Below are positions 25,545 through 35,780 of a stretch of 64,000 nucleotides of DNA, piece after piece. Origin of the DNA: Bradyrhizobium sp. BRP22 (GTDB lineage: Bacteria; Pseudomonadota; Alphaproteobacteria; Rhizobiales; Xanthobacteraceae). Under the pieces are notes generated by a model. It was not told where the DNA came from and did not search any database. It worked only from the letters and a program-made list of their open reading frames with translations. Positions within the stretch are counted from its first letter, which is position 1. The number at the start of each line of letters is the position of its first letter. A program made the translations under genes and the position numbers. The stretch spans positions 62,001 through 126,000 of the forward strand of contig NZ_JADYVX010000021.1 of assembly GCF_020194175.1 (NCBI RefSeq). The letters run 5' to 3'.

Positions 25545-26708
25545 ATGACCGTGACCGCCACCGCACGCGGTGCCGCCTCCTCCGCCGCATGGGCGGATGC
25601 ACTGCTGTTGTCGTTTGCGCAGGCCGGTTACGTCAGGGCCGAGCCCGCAATCCTGCAGCCGGCCGAGCCGTTCCTCGACCTCTCCGGCGAGGGCATCCGC
25701 AAAAGCCTTTACCTCACCACCGACGCGAGCGGCGAGGAACTGTGCCTGCGCCCCGACCTGACGATCCCGGTGGCACGCGACTATCTCGCCTCGCCAGAGG
25801 CCGGAAAGCCGGCCGGCTTCAGCTATCTCGGCGCGGTATTCCGTTATCGCGGGAGCCAGCCCAGCGAGTTCCTGCAGGCCGGGATCGAATCGTTCGGCCG
25901 GCAGGACCGCGCCGCGGCGGATGCCGAGATGCTGGCGCTGGCACTGGAGGCGACGGCAGCGTTCGGACTGACCGACGTCGAGATCCGCACCGGCGACGTC
26001 GCCCTGTTCAATGCGTTGATCGAGGCGCTGGAGCTTTATCCGGTGTGGCGGCGGCGCCTGATCAAGGATTTCAACCGCAAGGTCAGCCTCACCGAGGACA
26101 TCGAGCGGCTGACGCTCGCCGGCGGCTCCGGTCGCAACGAATATCAGGGCGTGCTCGCCGCACTCGCCGGCTCCGACCGCAAGGCGGCGCTGGCGCTTGT
26201 CACCGACCTGATGTCGATCGCCGGCACCACCAATGTCGGCGGCCGCACCGTCGCCGAGATCGCCGACCGCTTCCTCGAACAATCGACCCTGAAGGCCGGC
26301 GCGCTGCCGCGCGACGCGATCGCGACCATCAAGCGCTTCCTGTCGATCTCGGGCGAGCCTGATGACGCCGTCTCACAACTGCGCACGCTGGCTGAAGACG
26401 CCAAGCTCGACCTCTCGGACGCGATCGACGAGTTCGAACGCCGCGTCGGCTTCATGGCCGCGCGCGGCATCGATACGAGCCGGACGCGCTTCTCGACTTC
26501 GTTCGGGCGCGGGCTCGATTACTATACCGGCTTCGAGTTCGAACTGCACGCCAGGGGCAACGGCGCCGAACCGCTGGTCGCCGGCGGCCGCTATGACGGC
26601 CTGATGACGCAGCTCGGCTCGGCGCAGCCGATCCCCGCGGTCGGCTTCTCGGTCTGGATTGAGACGCTGACGCAGCTCGGCAAGCCTCTCCACGGAGGCA
26701 AGGCATGA
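25545..26708 (+). CDS. hisZ: ATP phosphoribosyltransferase regulatory subunit
   Basis: A 387-residue histidyl-tRNA-synthetase-like protein lacking anticodon-binding tail, which in HisZ organisms forms a complex with HisG and mediates histidine feedback. Class II synthetase motifs are visible: LRPDLTIPVARDYL, YLGAVFRYRG and GRGLDYYTGFEFELH with GGRYDGL. Its stop overlaps the hisG start by four bases. The start ATG is the second choice over a TTG 45 bases upstream; the ribosome site is weak in both. Confidence 0.94.
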   Translation: MTVTATARGAASSAAWADALLLSFAQAGYVRAEPAILQPAEPFLDLSGEGIRKSLYLTTDASGEELCLRPDLTIPVARDYLASPEAGKPAGFSYLGAVFRYRGSQPSEFLQAGIESFGRQDRAAADAEMLALALEATAAFGLTDVEIRTGDVALFNALIEALELYPVWRRRLIKDFNRKVSLTEDIERLTLAGGSGRNEYQGVLAALAGSDRKAALALVTDLMSIAGTTNVGGRTVAEIADRFLEQSTLKAGALPRDAIATIKRFLSISGEPDDAVSQLRTLAEDAKLDLSDAIDEFERRVGFMAARGIDTSRTRFSTSFGRGLDYYTGFEFELHARGNGAEPLVAGGRYDGLMTQLGSAQPIPAVGFSVWIETLTQLGKPLHGGKA

Positions 26709-27682
26709 GCGCGCCCTTTGTTCTCGCGGTCCCCTCGAAGGGACGTTTGCAGGAAAACGCCGAGGCGTTCTTCGCCCGCGCCGGATTGACCCTGTCCAAG
26801 CCCGGCGGCGCCCGCGATTATCGCGGCACCATCGCGGGGCTGGACAATGTCGAGATCGCCTATCTCTCGGCGAGCGAGATCGCCTCGCAGCTCGCGCGCG
26901 GCATGGTGCATCTCGGCGTCACCGGCGAGGACCTCGTGCGCGAGAGCATCGCGGATGCCGACAAGCGCGTGCACCTGATCGACGGTCTCGGTTTCGGCTA
27001 TGCCAATGTGGTGGTCGCGGTGCCGCAGGCCTGGATCGATGTGCGCACCATGGCGGATCTCGACGACGTCACCACCGGCTTCCGCGAGCAGCATCACCGG
27101 CGCATGCGGATCGCAACCAAGTATATCAACCTGACGCGGACCTTCTTCGCTTCCCGCGGCATCCTCGACTATCGCATCGTCGAGAGCGCCGGCGCGACCG
27201 AGGGCGCGCCCGCGGTCGGCACGGCGGAACTGATCGTCGACATCACCACGACCGGCGCAACGCTCGCCGCCAACGGACTGAAAGTGCTCGACGACGGCGT
27301 GATCCTGCGCAGCCAGGCCAACCTCGTCGCCTCGAAGGACGCCGACTGGTCCACCGAGGCCCGCGAAGCCGCGCGCGTCATCCTGGATCACATCGCCGCG
27401 CGCGCTCGGGCGAATAAATATCGCGAGGTCCGCACCCGCTTCAAAGGATGCGATGCAGCATTGCTCGCGGAAGCCCATAACCGCTTCGGCGTGGTCGCGC
27501 CGTTCGGCGGGCCGACCTCGTCGGGCATGCTGACGCTGCACTGCCCACCGGCGCAGCTCTATGCGCTCGGCAGTTTCCTGCGCGAGCATGGCGCCGATAC
27601 GGTGTCGGTGGTCTCGCTCGACTACGTCTTCGACCGCGAGAACCCGCTATTCGCCAGGCTCGAGGCGTTCCTGCGGCAATGA
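26705..27682 (+). CDS. hisG: ATP phosphoribosyltransferase catalytic subunit
   Basis: First committed step of histidine synthesis (ATP + PRPP). The N-terminal LAVPSKGRLQENAEAFFARAG and the PRPP-binding EGAPAVGTAELIVDITTTGATL are intact. At 325 residues it is about 100 longer than the usual short HisG that needs HisZ; the extra C-terminal part (PFGGPTSSGMLTLHCPPAQLYAL onward) resembles an ACT-like regulatory domain. Translationally coupled to hisZ. Confidence 0.95.
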   Translation: MSAPFVLAVPSKGRLQENAEAFFARAGLTLSKPGGARDYRGTIAGLDNVEIAYLSASEIASQLARGMVHLGVTGEDLVRESIADADKRVHLIDGLGFGYANVVVAVPQAWIDVRTMADLDDVTTGFREQHHRRMRIATKYINLTRTFFASRGILDYRIVESAGATEGAPAVGTAELIVDITTTGATLAANGLKVLDDGVILRSQANLVASKDADWSTEAREAARVILDHIAARARANKYREVRTRFKGCDAALLAEAHNRFGVVAPFGGPTSSGMLTLHCPPAQLYALGSFLREHGADTVSVVSLDYVFDRENPLFARLEAFLRQ

Positions 27683-27756
27683 GGTCGCACGCTTGTTCAT
27701 CGTGGCGACAGCTACCGGGCGGTACCATATATTTTTGACAATCTGGAACCTGATCG

Positions 27757-28803
27757 ATGACGCTGGGCTCTGACGTTTCCGGCCTGACCACCACCGCGGT
27801 GAATGCTGCGGCGCGAGGGCTGTCGATCGTCGTTCCCGTTTATAACGAGGCCGCCGGGCTCGCGCTGCTGCATGAGCGGCTGATTGGCCTGGCGCGGACC
27901 TTGAGGGATCGCTACGGGCTCTCGTGCGAGGTCGTCTATGTCGACGACGGCAGCAAGGACAGCACGCTGTCGATCGCGCGTTCGCTTATCCCCGACACGC
28001 TCGATGTCCAGGTGGTGTCGCTGTCGCGCAATTTCGGCAAGGAGGCCGCGCTGATGGCTGGCCTTGATCACGCCCGGCGCGGCGCCGTGCTGTTCATGGA
28101 TGGCGACGGCCAGCACCCGCCCAGCCTGGTCGAGAAACTGGTCTCGCACTGGATCGATGACGGCTACGACGTCGTCTATACCGCGAAGGCGCATCGCGAC
28201 AACGAACCGTTCCTGCGCAGGGTCGCGGTGCACGGCTTCTACGCGCTGATCAACTGGGGCGCGCGGCAGAAGATCCCCGAAGATGCCGGTGACTTCCGCC
28301 TGTTGTCGCCGCGTGCGGTGGCGGCGCTGCGGCAATTGCCGGAGCGCAACCGCTTCTTCAAGGGATTGGCAAGCTGGATCGGCTTCCGCCAGATCAGGGT
28401 CGACTATGAGCCGGCGCCGCGCGCGCATGGCGTCACCACGTTCAGTGCGACGCGGCTGATCGGCCTGTCGATCGAGGGATTGACGTCGTTCTCGGTGGCG
28501 CCGCTGCGCTTTGCGAGCCTGCTCGGCGTGCTGCTCGCGACCGCGGCGTTCCTGTTCGGGCTTTCGATCCTGTGGGAGGTCTTCACGACCGGCAAGCAGG
28601 TGCCCGGCTATCCCTCGCTGGTGATCGGGCTGATGACGATCGGCGGCGTGCAGCTCATCATGATCGGCATCGTCGGCGAATATATCGGCAAGATCCTGTC
28701 AGAGCTGAAGGCGCGGCCGATCTATTTCGTTGCCGAGCATAGCGAGAAGCGCGCCGGCCCCGATGCGACTGCCGCAAGCGGCGAACGGACCGCGGCCGAA
28801 TGA
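27757..28803 (+). CDS. Membrane glycosyltransferase family 2 (DPM1/ArnC/FlmF-like)
   Basis: Likely transfers a sugar from a nucleotide donor to undecaprenyl phosphate. The N-terminal GT2 domain shows VPVYNEAAGL, YVDDGSKDST, LSRNFGKEAALMAGLDHA and the metal site MDGDGQHPP; ERNRFFKGLASWIGF follows. Two transmembrane helices at about 250-272 and 285-310 end the 348-residue protein, as in DPM1-type polyprenyl-phosphate transferases. It overlaps the next gene, a YdjC deacetylase, by four bases, which suggests a polyprenyl-P-hexosamine route. Confidence 0.9.
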   Translation: MTLGSDVSGLTTTAVNAAARGLSIVVPVYNEAAGLALLHERLIGLARTLRDRYGLSCEVVYVDDGSKDSTLSIARSLIPDTLDVQVVSLSRNFGKEAALMAGLDHARRGAVLFMDGDGQHPPSLVEKLVSHWIDDGYDVVYTAKAHRDNEPFLRRVAVHGFYALINWGARQKIPEDAGDFRLLSPRAVAALRQLPERNRFFKGLASWIGFRQIRVDYEPAPRAHGVTTFSATRLIGLSIEGLTSFSVAPLRFASLLGVLLATAAFLFGLSILWEVFTTGKQVPGYPSLVIGLMTIGGVQLIMIGIVGEYIGKILSELKARPIYFVAEHSEKRAGPDATAASGERTAAE

Positions 28804-29645
28804 ACGACGCCGCGCAGCCGCGCCGGATCTGGCTCTGCGCCGACGATTACGGATTGAGCGAGGGCGTCAACCGCGGCATACGCGAGCTGATCGCGCGCGG
28901 CCGTCTCAACGCCACTTCGGTGATGATGGTCGGCGCAGCCATCGGCCGCGACGAGGTGGCGGCGCTGAAGCGCGTTGCCGCCGAAAGCCCGCGTTGCGCG
29001 GTCGGGCTGCATGCGACGCTGAGCGCGCCGTTCCGTCCGCTGACCATGCATTTCCGGCCCGTCAATGGCGGGCTGTTCCTGCCATTCCCAAGGATGTTGC
29101 GCGCCGGCATGCTCAGGCGGCTCGATCGCGAGATGATCCACGCCGAACTCGTGGAGCAACTGGCGACGTTCAAGGACATGTTCGGCTGCGCGCCCGACTT
29201 TGTTGACGGCCATCAGCATGTGCAATTGTTTCCGCAGGTGCGCGACGCCTTCTTACGTGCCGTGAAGGAAGCTGCGCCCGAAGCCTGGGTGCGACAGGGC
29301 GGACGCAACCAGCCTCTCCCGCAACGCTTGCGCGCGCCGAAAGCGCTGGTGCTGGATATGCTGAGTGCGCAGTTCAGGAAACGCGCATTGCGCGCCGGCA
29401 TTCCCTTCAATCCCGCTTTTGCCGGCGCCTACGATTTTTCGAAATCGCCCGACTTCGGCCCATTGATGCAGCAGTTTCTCGACGGACTGCCCGACGGCGG
29501 GCTCGTGATGTGCCATCCCGGTTTTGTCGATGAGACGCTCAAAGAGCTCGATCCGCTGACGACCCAGCGCGAAAAGGAGCATGCGTTTCTTGGCAGCGAT
29601 CGATTCGCGCAAATGCTCGTGGCGAACAATGTTACACTTGCCTGA
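28800..29645 (+). CDS. ChbG/HpnK (YdjC) family carbohydrate deacetylase
   Basis: A 281-residue metal-dependent deacetylase of the YdjC fold. Metal and catalytic residues: ADDYG (Asp15-Asp16), the His in VGLHATLSAP, and VDGHQHVQLFP, with a final MCHPGFVD. Family members include ChbG (chitooligosaccharides), HpnK (hopanoid cluster) and Francisella NaxD, which deacetylates undecaprenyl-phosphate-GalNAc. Coupling to a GT2 polyprenyl transferase favours the NaxD-like role. No hopanoid genes are nearby. Confidence 0.88.
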   Translation: MNDAAQPRRIWLCADDYGLSEGVNRGIRELIARGRLNATSVMMVGAAIGRDEVAALKRVAAESPRCAVGLHATLSAPFRPLTMHFRPVNGGLFLPFPRMLRAGMLRRLDREMIHAELVEQLATFKDMFGCAPDFVDGHQHVQLFPQVRDAFLRAVKEAAPEAWVRQGGRNQPLPQRLRAPKALVLDMLSAQFRKRALRAGIPFNPAFAGAYDFSKSPDFGPLMQQFLDGLPDGGLVMCHPGFVDETLKELDPLTTQREKEHAFLGSDRFAQMLVANNVTLA

Positions 29646-29786
29646 AGCCGTGCGCGAAAATCCGCAGCAGAATCTGTTGGTCGTTTTGTCGCATACTGAA
29701 ATTTAATTCGCTGCGCCACTCCTTGCGCCACAAAGACAGCCCTACATGTTCGGCGCTTCGATGCAATCGACGCGATGGAGAAGGCC

Positions 29787-30602
29787 ATGACCCCGCAAGA
29801 ACGCCAATTGATCGACGATCTCTTCGACCGGCTCGCCAAGCTGGAGAACGCCCCGCGTGATCCCGAGGCCCTGGCTGCCATCTCGGAAGGGCTGCGCAAG
29901 GCGCCCAACGCCGCCTATGCGCTGGTGCAGACCGCGCTGGTGCAGGACGAGGCGCTGAGGCGCGCCAACGACCACATCCAGCAATTGGAAGCGGAGCTCG
30001 GCGGCGGCCCGCAGCAGGGCCAAGGCGGCGGCTTCCTCGATTCGATGCGTGATGCGATCTTCGGCCAGAATCAGAATCAGTCGCGCGGCTCGGTTCCGCC
30101 GGTGCGTCCGCCGGAAGGTGGCGGCCGTCCGGTCTGGAATAGCGGCCAGGCGATGCAGCAGGCGCAGGGTCCTGGACCGTATGGCCAGCCGCCTTACGGC
30201 CAGCAGCCGCAGCCTTATGGCGCGCCGCAGGCGGGTCCGTTCGGCGGTGGCGGCGGCTCATTCCTCGGCACCGCCGCGGCGGCGGCCGCCGGCGTGGTCG
30301 GCGGCTCACTGCTGATGAACAGCATCCGCGGCCTGATGGGTGGCAGTGGCGGTCACCAGGCGTTCGCGGATTCAGGCAATGCCGGCGACGACAAGCCGTG
30401 GGGGAATGACCAGTCCGGCGGCGACCTCGCGCGCGACGCCGGACTTGGCGACATCGGCTCAGGCGGCCGCGACAACGACTCACGCGCCGGCTTCTTCGAC
30501 CAGGCATCGAACAACAACAATAACGACGATGGCTACGGTCCCGATGACGACGACGATGGGTTCGATGACGGCGGCGACGACGGCGGCAGCGACTACGCGT
30601 AA
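29787..30602 (+). CDS. DUF2076 domain protein
   Basis: A 271-residue protein starting MTPQERQLIDDLFDRLAKLE, the DUF2076 hallmark, with a predicted coiled coil to about residue 70 (DEALRRANDHIQQLEAEL), a Gln/Gly/Pro-rich linker, a small Ala/Gly hydrophobic patch (FLGTAAAAAAGVVGGSLLMN) and an acidic Asp-rich end. Function unknown; related proteins appear as periplasmic ligand-binding sensor proteins. The ATG follows GGAGAAGG; the upstream ATG belongs to that ribosome site. A strong terminator follows. Confidence 0.85.
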   Translation: MTPQERQLIDDLFDRLAKLENAPRDPEALAAISEGLRKAPNAAYALVQTALVQDEALRRANDHIQQLEAELGGGPQQGQGGGFLDSMRDAIFGQNQNQSRGSVPPVRPPEGGGRPVWNSGQAMQQAQGPGPYGQPPYGQQPQPYGAPQAGPFGGGGGSFLGTAAAAAAGVVGGSLLMNSIRGLMGGSGGHQAFADSGNAGDDKPWGNDQSGGDLARDAGLGDIGSGGRDNDSRAGFFDQASNNNNNDDGYGPDDDDDGFDDGGDDGGSDYA

Positions 30603-30626
30603 GCCGCAGCGCAGGTGAAAAGCAGA

Positions 30627-30658
30627 ACGGCCGCCCGATTCAAGCGGCCGTTTCTTTT
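30627..30658 (+). terminator. Rho-independent terminator after DUF2076 gene
   Basis: Stem ACGGCCGC / GCGGCCGT with a nine-base loop, followed by TTCTTTT. Confidence 0.88.
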
Positions 30659-30707
30659 CGTCGTCCCGGCGAAGGCCGGGACCCATAACCCCGACAGCGT
30701 CATGTCA

Positions 30708-31499
30708 TCAGATCACCACGACCCTGGTGCCGACATTGACGCGGCCATAGAGGTCGATGACGTCCTCGTTGCGCATGCGGATGCAGCCGGAGGAGACGTT
30801 GGTGCCGATGGTCCAGGGCTCGTTCGAGCCGTGGATGCGATAAAGCGAGGAGCCGAGATACATCGCGCGCGCGCCGAGCGGATTTTCCGGTCCGCCAACC
30901 ATGTGCCTGGGCAAATCGGGGCGGCGTGCCAGCATTTCCGGCGGCGGCGTCCAGTCCGGCCATTCGCGCTTGGCGGAGATCGTCTTGACGCCCGACCAGG
31001 TGAAGCCGGGACGGCCGACGCCGATGCCGTAGCGCAGCGCCCTGCCGTCGGCCTGCACGAGATAGAGGAATTTGTTGGGGGTATCGACGACGATCGTGCC
31101 CGGGCTTTCCTTGCCGGTGTAATCGACAAGCTGCTTCTCATATTTCGGATCGAACGGCCGCTGCGCGGGATCGGCCGCCTGCTCCTGGCGCATCATCGGC
31201 TGTTGTGGATCCATTGGCGGCAGCATCATGCGCCGTTCACCATAATAGCCGGGCTGCTGCTGATACATCGGCTGCCGCTCGTAGGATTGCGCGGAGCCCT
31301 GGTCGGGGCCGTCGCCGAACAGGAATTCGATGAAGCCGCCGCCGAGGTTGGACGCCCTACGCACCGGCTGAGGCGGCGACTGATAGGAGTAGATCACGGT
31401 CGGCTCGGCGAGCGGCGCGCCGTCAATCGCAAAGGCCTGATGTGGAGCGGCAAGCAGGGATGACGCGCCGGCAATAAGCGCAAAGAATGTTTTCTTCAT
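30708..31499 (-). CDS. L,D-transpeptidase (YkuD domain), periplasmic
   Basis: Forms or hydrolyses 3-3 peptidoglycan crosslinks or anchors proteins. The 263-residue protein has a signal peptide (MKKTFFALIAGASSLLAA), a Gln/Met/Pro-rich linker of about 100 residues, then the YkuD domain (IVVDTPNKFLYLV to end) with the catalytic His in YRIHGSNEP and Cys in SSGCIRM. I start at MKKTFF; the upstream frame has no support. Confidence 0.92.
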   Translation of the reverse strand: MKKTFFALIAGASSLLAAPHQAFAIDGAPLAEPTVIYSYQSPPQPVRRASNLGGGFIEFLFGDGPDQGSAQSYERQPMYQQQPGYYGERRMMLPPMDPQQPMMRQEQAADPAQRPFDPKYEKQLVDYTGKESPGTIVVDTPNKFLYLVQADGRALRYGIGVGRPGFTWSGVKTISAKREWPDWTPPPEMLARRPDLPRHMVGGPENPLGARAMYLGSSLYRIHGSNEPWTIGTNVSSGCIRMRNEDVIDLYGRVNVGTRVVVI

Positions 31500-31803
31500 C
31501 GACGTACTCTGTACTGTTTCGTCAATCGTCAGCCGCTCTCGGCGTGCACGCCCGCGGCATGCCGCCAATCAAAATCAAAACCGCATCGGTTTGGTAAACG
31601 TAGCGAGCGTTTGGATTCACCACGTCGGCAATCGGGCGTGGATTTCAAACTTAGCGTTTATTTTGCTTAAATGCCGGACGTACATGGTTAATCGCTGGTA
31701 TGCGGCGCGGCGCGAAACGTGCGCGGCAAAATGTTCCTATGTGAACTCCCTATTAAATCGCTTCTGCGTAGAACAGCAGGAGTGAAGGGGCGGGAATAGT
31801 CTC
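31500..31803. other. Intergenic region between divergent L,D-transpeptidase and cheZ genes
   Basis: AT-richer than its surroundings ('cgtttattttgcttaaatgc' at about 31655-31674, 'ctccctattaaatcgc' near 31747) and presumably holds both promoters. No operator or gene could be identified with confidence. A GGAG in 'agcaggagtgaagg' lies near the cheZ start. Confidence 0.4.
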
Positions 31804-32592
31804 ATGTCGGTTAATCGTAAGCGTTTTCGTGTTGAACAAGCCATTATGGGCGACATGCCAATGCCGGCACCAGTTGTGGTGGAGGGCGGCGAAATCGGTC
31901 CAATGCATCGGGAGATCATGGCGGAGCTTCGCTCCATCCGCGCGCAGATGGCACTCGGCGGCCACGCCCAGCGTCCGGCCGCAACCGAAGCCACCGAGGC
32001 GGCGGTGGCGCGCGAGGTCGCCGAAGCGCACGCGCTGCTCGACACCTATCGCGCGCAGATCGAGCAATGCGAGAAGCTGAAGGTCGAGCTCGACCTGATC
32101 CACGACGCCATCAACCGCACCAAGCGCGAGATCGCGGTGTTGCACGGCAAGAGCTTTGACGGCCAGGAGATGGCCAAGGTGAACGGCGAGCTCGGCGCCG
32201 TCGTCGGCGGCACCGAACAAGCCACCCAGCAGATCCTCGAGGCGACCGAGGCGATCGACCAAGCCGCCACCGCGCTGACCAAGGTCGCCTCGCCCGAACA
32301 GCAGAAGCTGCTCACCGAGGATATCCAGGAGCGCGTGGTGTCGATCTTCGAGGCCTGCAACTTCCAGGACCTCACAGGTCAGCGCATCAACAAGGTGATG
32401 AACACGATGAAGTTCATCGAGCAGCACATCAATGCGATGATGGATATCTGGGGCGGTGTCGACGCCATCAAGGCGCACGCGCCGCCGATCATCGACACCC
32501 GCGAGGGCGACGCCCGCCTGCTCAACGGCCCAAGGCTCGACGGCGACGTGGGCCACGCCTCGCAGGACGATATCGACGCGATGTTCGACTGA
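31804..32592 (+). CDS. cheZ: CheZ-family chemotaxis protein phosphatase
   Basis: Dephosphorylates CheY-P. The 262-residue helical protein has long hairpin helices and the signature FEACNFQDLTGQRINKVM (CheZ FQDLTGQ with the catalytic Gln). N-terminal 50 residues are extended and the C-terminus ends in an acidic DDIDAMFD segment of the kind that binds CheY. No other chemotaxis gene is present, so the gene is away from its cluster; family assignment is secure, the exact CheY partner is not. Confidence 0.9.
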   Translation: MSVNRKRFRVEQAIMGDMPMPAPVVVEGGEIGPMHREIMAELRSIRAQMALGGHAQRPAATEATEAAVAREVAEAHALLDTYRAQIEQCEKLKVELDLIHDAINRTKREIAVLHGKSFDGQEMAKVNGELGAVVGGTEQATQQILEATEAIDQAATALTKVASPEQQKLLTEDIQERVVSIFEACNFQDLTGQRINKVMNTMKFIEQHINAMMDIWGGVDAIKAHAPPIIDTREGDARLLNGPRLDGDVGHASQDDIDAMFD

Positions 32593-32615
32593 GCGCAGTT
32601 CGACGGACACAGCAA

Positions 32616-32647
32616 AAACGCCGGCGCGATGCCGGCGTTTTTTGTTT
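32616..32647 (+). terminator. Rho-independent terminator after cheZ
   Basis: Perfect stem AAACGCCGGC / GCCGGCGTTT with a five-base loop and a T-rich run (TTTTTTGTTTT). Confidence 0.93.
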
Positions 32648-32665
32648 TATGCGCGGCGGGCCCCC

Positions 32666-32773
32666 TCCGCTGTCATCGTCCGCGAAGGCGGACGATCCAG
32701 TAAGCAGCGGCGTCTCTGCTCAAGCACAGACGGCGGCGGTTACTGGATGCCCCGCCTGCGCGGGGGCATGACG
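32666..32773. repeat. Repeat family E (copy 3)
   Basis: 'tgtcatcgtccgcgaaggcg' and 'gacgatccagtaagcag' oppose 'tactggatgccccgcctgcg'. A short related hairpin (gtcccggcgaaggccgggac, about 30663-30682) follows the DUF2076 terminator. Confidence 0.8.
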
Positions 32774-32789
32774 GACAAAGCGCCAGCCC

Positions 32790-33305
32790 TCACGCCCGTG
32801 GGGCGCAGCGGACATAGACCATGTTGCCGTAGCGGACGGCGGCGTCCTTGTCGACGAAGCGGGTGATCATGACGCGGCCGTCGAAGGAGACGATCTCCCG
32901 GTCCTGCTCGGTGCCAGCCGGACCGGGCGGGCCGATATAGTTCTTGCCGCTCGGAGAGCCTTTCAGGCGCAGTTCCTGCGGAGTGGCCTGGTCGGCGAGA
33001 TGCATGACCACGCCTCCGGTCTGGCCGGCGCCGATTACGTAAGGCTGCCTGCACTGATCGCGCGCCATCTTCTCGGTGCGGGCGCGATCCGCGGGATTCT
33101 GGTAGGAGGCCAGGCCCCAGCGGCCGACGATCTCGTCCGAACGGATGGTGGCGCGCATTTCCGGCGCCGCCTCCGGCTCGGGCGCGGGCCCGGGATTGGA
33201 CGATAGCGACGGCAGGTTGACGCTGCTGCACGCTCCCAACAGAAGCGTCAGCGCCGAGACGGTCGCAAATTGCGCAACCGCGCGCGCAACACCTGATCCG
33301 ATCAT
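32790..33305 (-). CDS. Lipoprotein of unknown function
   Basis: A 171-residue protein whose N-terminal hydrophobic stretch ends in the lipobox LLGAC (Cys about residue 26), followed by a Ser/Pro-rich tether and a small domain beginning EIVGRWGLASYQ, with two further cysteines (RDQCRQ, YVRCAP). The IVGRWGLA opening is reminiscent of the AprI/Omp19 inhibitor fold, but I cannot confirm it. It ends near a family E repeat. Confidence 0.75.
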   Translation of the reverse strand: MIGSGVARAVAQFATVSALTLLLGACSSVNLPSLSSNPGPAPEPEAAPEMRATIRSDEIVGRWGLASYQNPADRARTEKMARDQCRQPYVIGAGQTGGVVMHLADQATPQELRLKGSPSGKNYIGPPGPAGTEQDREIVSFDGRVMITRFVDKDAAVRYGNMVYVRCAPRA

Positions 33306-33487
33306 CCGTGTTCCCCCGAAATATCCTTGGGCTGCATATCCTTGGGTCGCACCCGTCCTGCAACCAAGCGTAAAAGGTAAGGCAGAGCAATGACGTCGAA
33401 ACGATGACGTGAAAACTCCGACTGGGTTCTGATTTGGTTTGCTTGCAGCATCCTATATTGGCCTCACCAAGGCCTTAACCACTTTGC

Positions 33488-33516
33488 TTGACAGGAAAGG
33501 CGCCAAGCCATATTTC
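33488..33516 (+). promoter_or_regulatory. groESL promoter (TTGACA-17-TATTTC)
   Basis: TTGACA at 33488-33493 and TATTTC at 33511-33516 are separated by 17 bases, upstream of groES and immediately before the CIRCE element. Both sigma-70-like and heat-shock sigma recognition are possible. From 33306 to here I see no gene. Confidence 0.7.
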
Positions 33517-33528
33517 CCGGCCCACAAA

Positions 33529-33555
33529 TTAGCACTCTGGCGCGACGATTGCTAA
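33529..33555 (+). promoter_or_regulatory. CIRCE operator for HrcA upstream of groES
   Basis: TTAGCACTC, nine bases, GATTGCTAA. The consensus is TTAGCACTC-N9-GAGTGCTAA, so the right arm has one mismatch. It lies about 13 bases after the -10 box, where bound HrcA would block transcription; groESL is therefore expected to be heat-inducible through HrcA. Confidence 0.92.
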
Positions 33556-33653
33556 GGCGCCGGACTGTCCTGCCCGCAAGCCGTCGACCGGCCGGCATTC
33601 AATCCCGGCCCCGATGAACGAGACCTGAAACCGAGCCTCCAAGAGGAAACGTC

Positions 33654-33950
33654 ATGGCTAAATCCAAATTCCGCCCGCTGCATGACCGCGTCGTGGTCAA
33701 GCGCATCGAAGCCGAAGAGAAGTCCAAGGGCGGCATCATCATCCCGGACACCGCCAAGGAAAAGCCCTCGCAGGGCGAAGTCACCGCCGTCGGGCCGGGC
33801 GGCCGCGACGAGACCGGCAAGCTGATCCCGATCGATGTCAAGGTCGGCGACCGCGTGCTGTTCGGCAAGTGGTCGGGCACCGAGGTCAAGCTCGATGGCG
33901 AGGAACTCCTGATCATGAAGGAGTCCGACATCATGGGCGTTCTGACCTGA
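33654..33950 (+). CDS. groES: Co-chaperonin GroES
   Basis: 98-residue lid of the chaperonin. The mobile loop (EEKSKGGIIIPDTAKEKPSQG) and the hallmark FRPLHDRVVVKR and GDRVLFGKWSGTEVK are intact. The ATG follows AAGAGGAAAC. It is the first gene of the CIRCE-controlled operon. Confidence 0.98.
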   Translation: MAKSKFRPLHDRVVVKRIEAEEKSKGGIIIPDTAKEKPSQGEVTAVGPGGRDETGKLIPIDVKVGDRVLFGKWSGTEVKLDGEELLIMKESDIMGVLT

Positions 33951-33984
33951 CGTAATCTATCGAAACGGCTGCAACATCCACACA

Positions 33985-34085
33985 CGTCATGCCCGGGCGC
34001 GGGCCCGGGTATCCATCGCACTTCAAGATCGATTGCCGGCTCATTCCCGATCAGGTCGGGGACAGGGTCCGGCAATGACGACAAA
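33985..34085. repeat. Repeat family D (copy 1) inside the groES-groEL gap
   Basis: 'cgtcatgcccgggcgcgggc' and 'tattccatc'-like core pair with 'ggtccggcaatgacg' at the other end. A second member lies at 59768-59872. It separates two genes of one operon by 176 bases. Confidence 0.8.
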
Positions 34086-34126
34086 AGAATGCCGCCCAGC
34101 GCCCTCAATCATTCCAGGAGCAAGAT

Positions 34127-35755
<1,629 letters not shown>

Positions 35756-35780
35756 GCCCGATACCCTCGCGATCGAGTCA

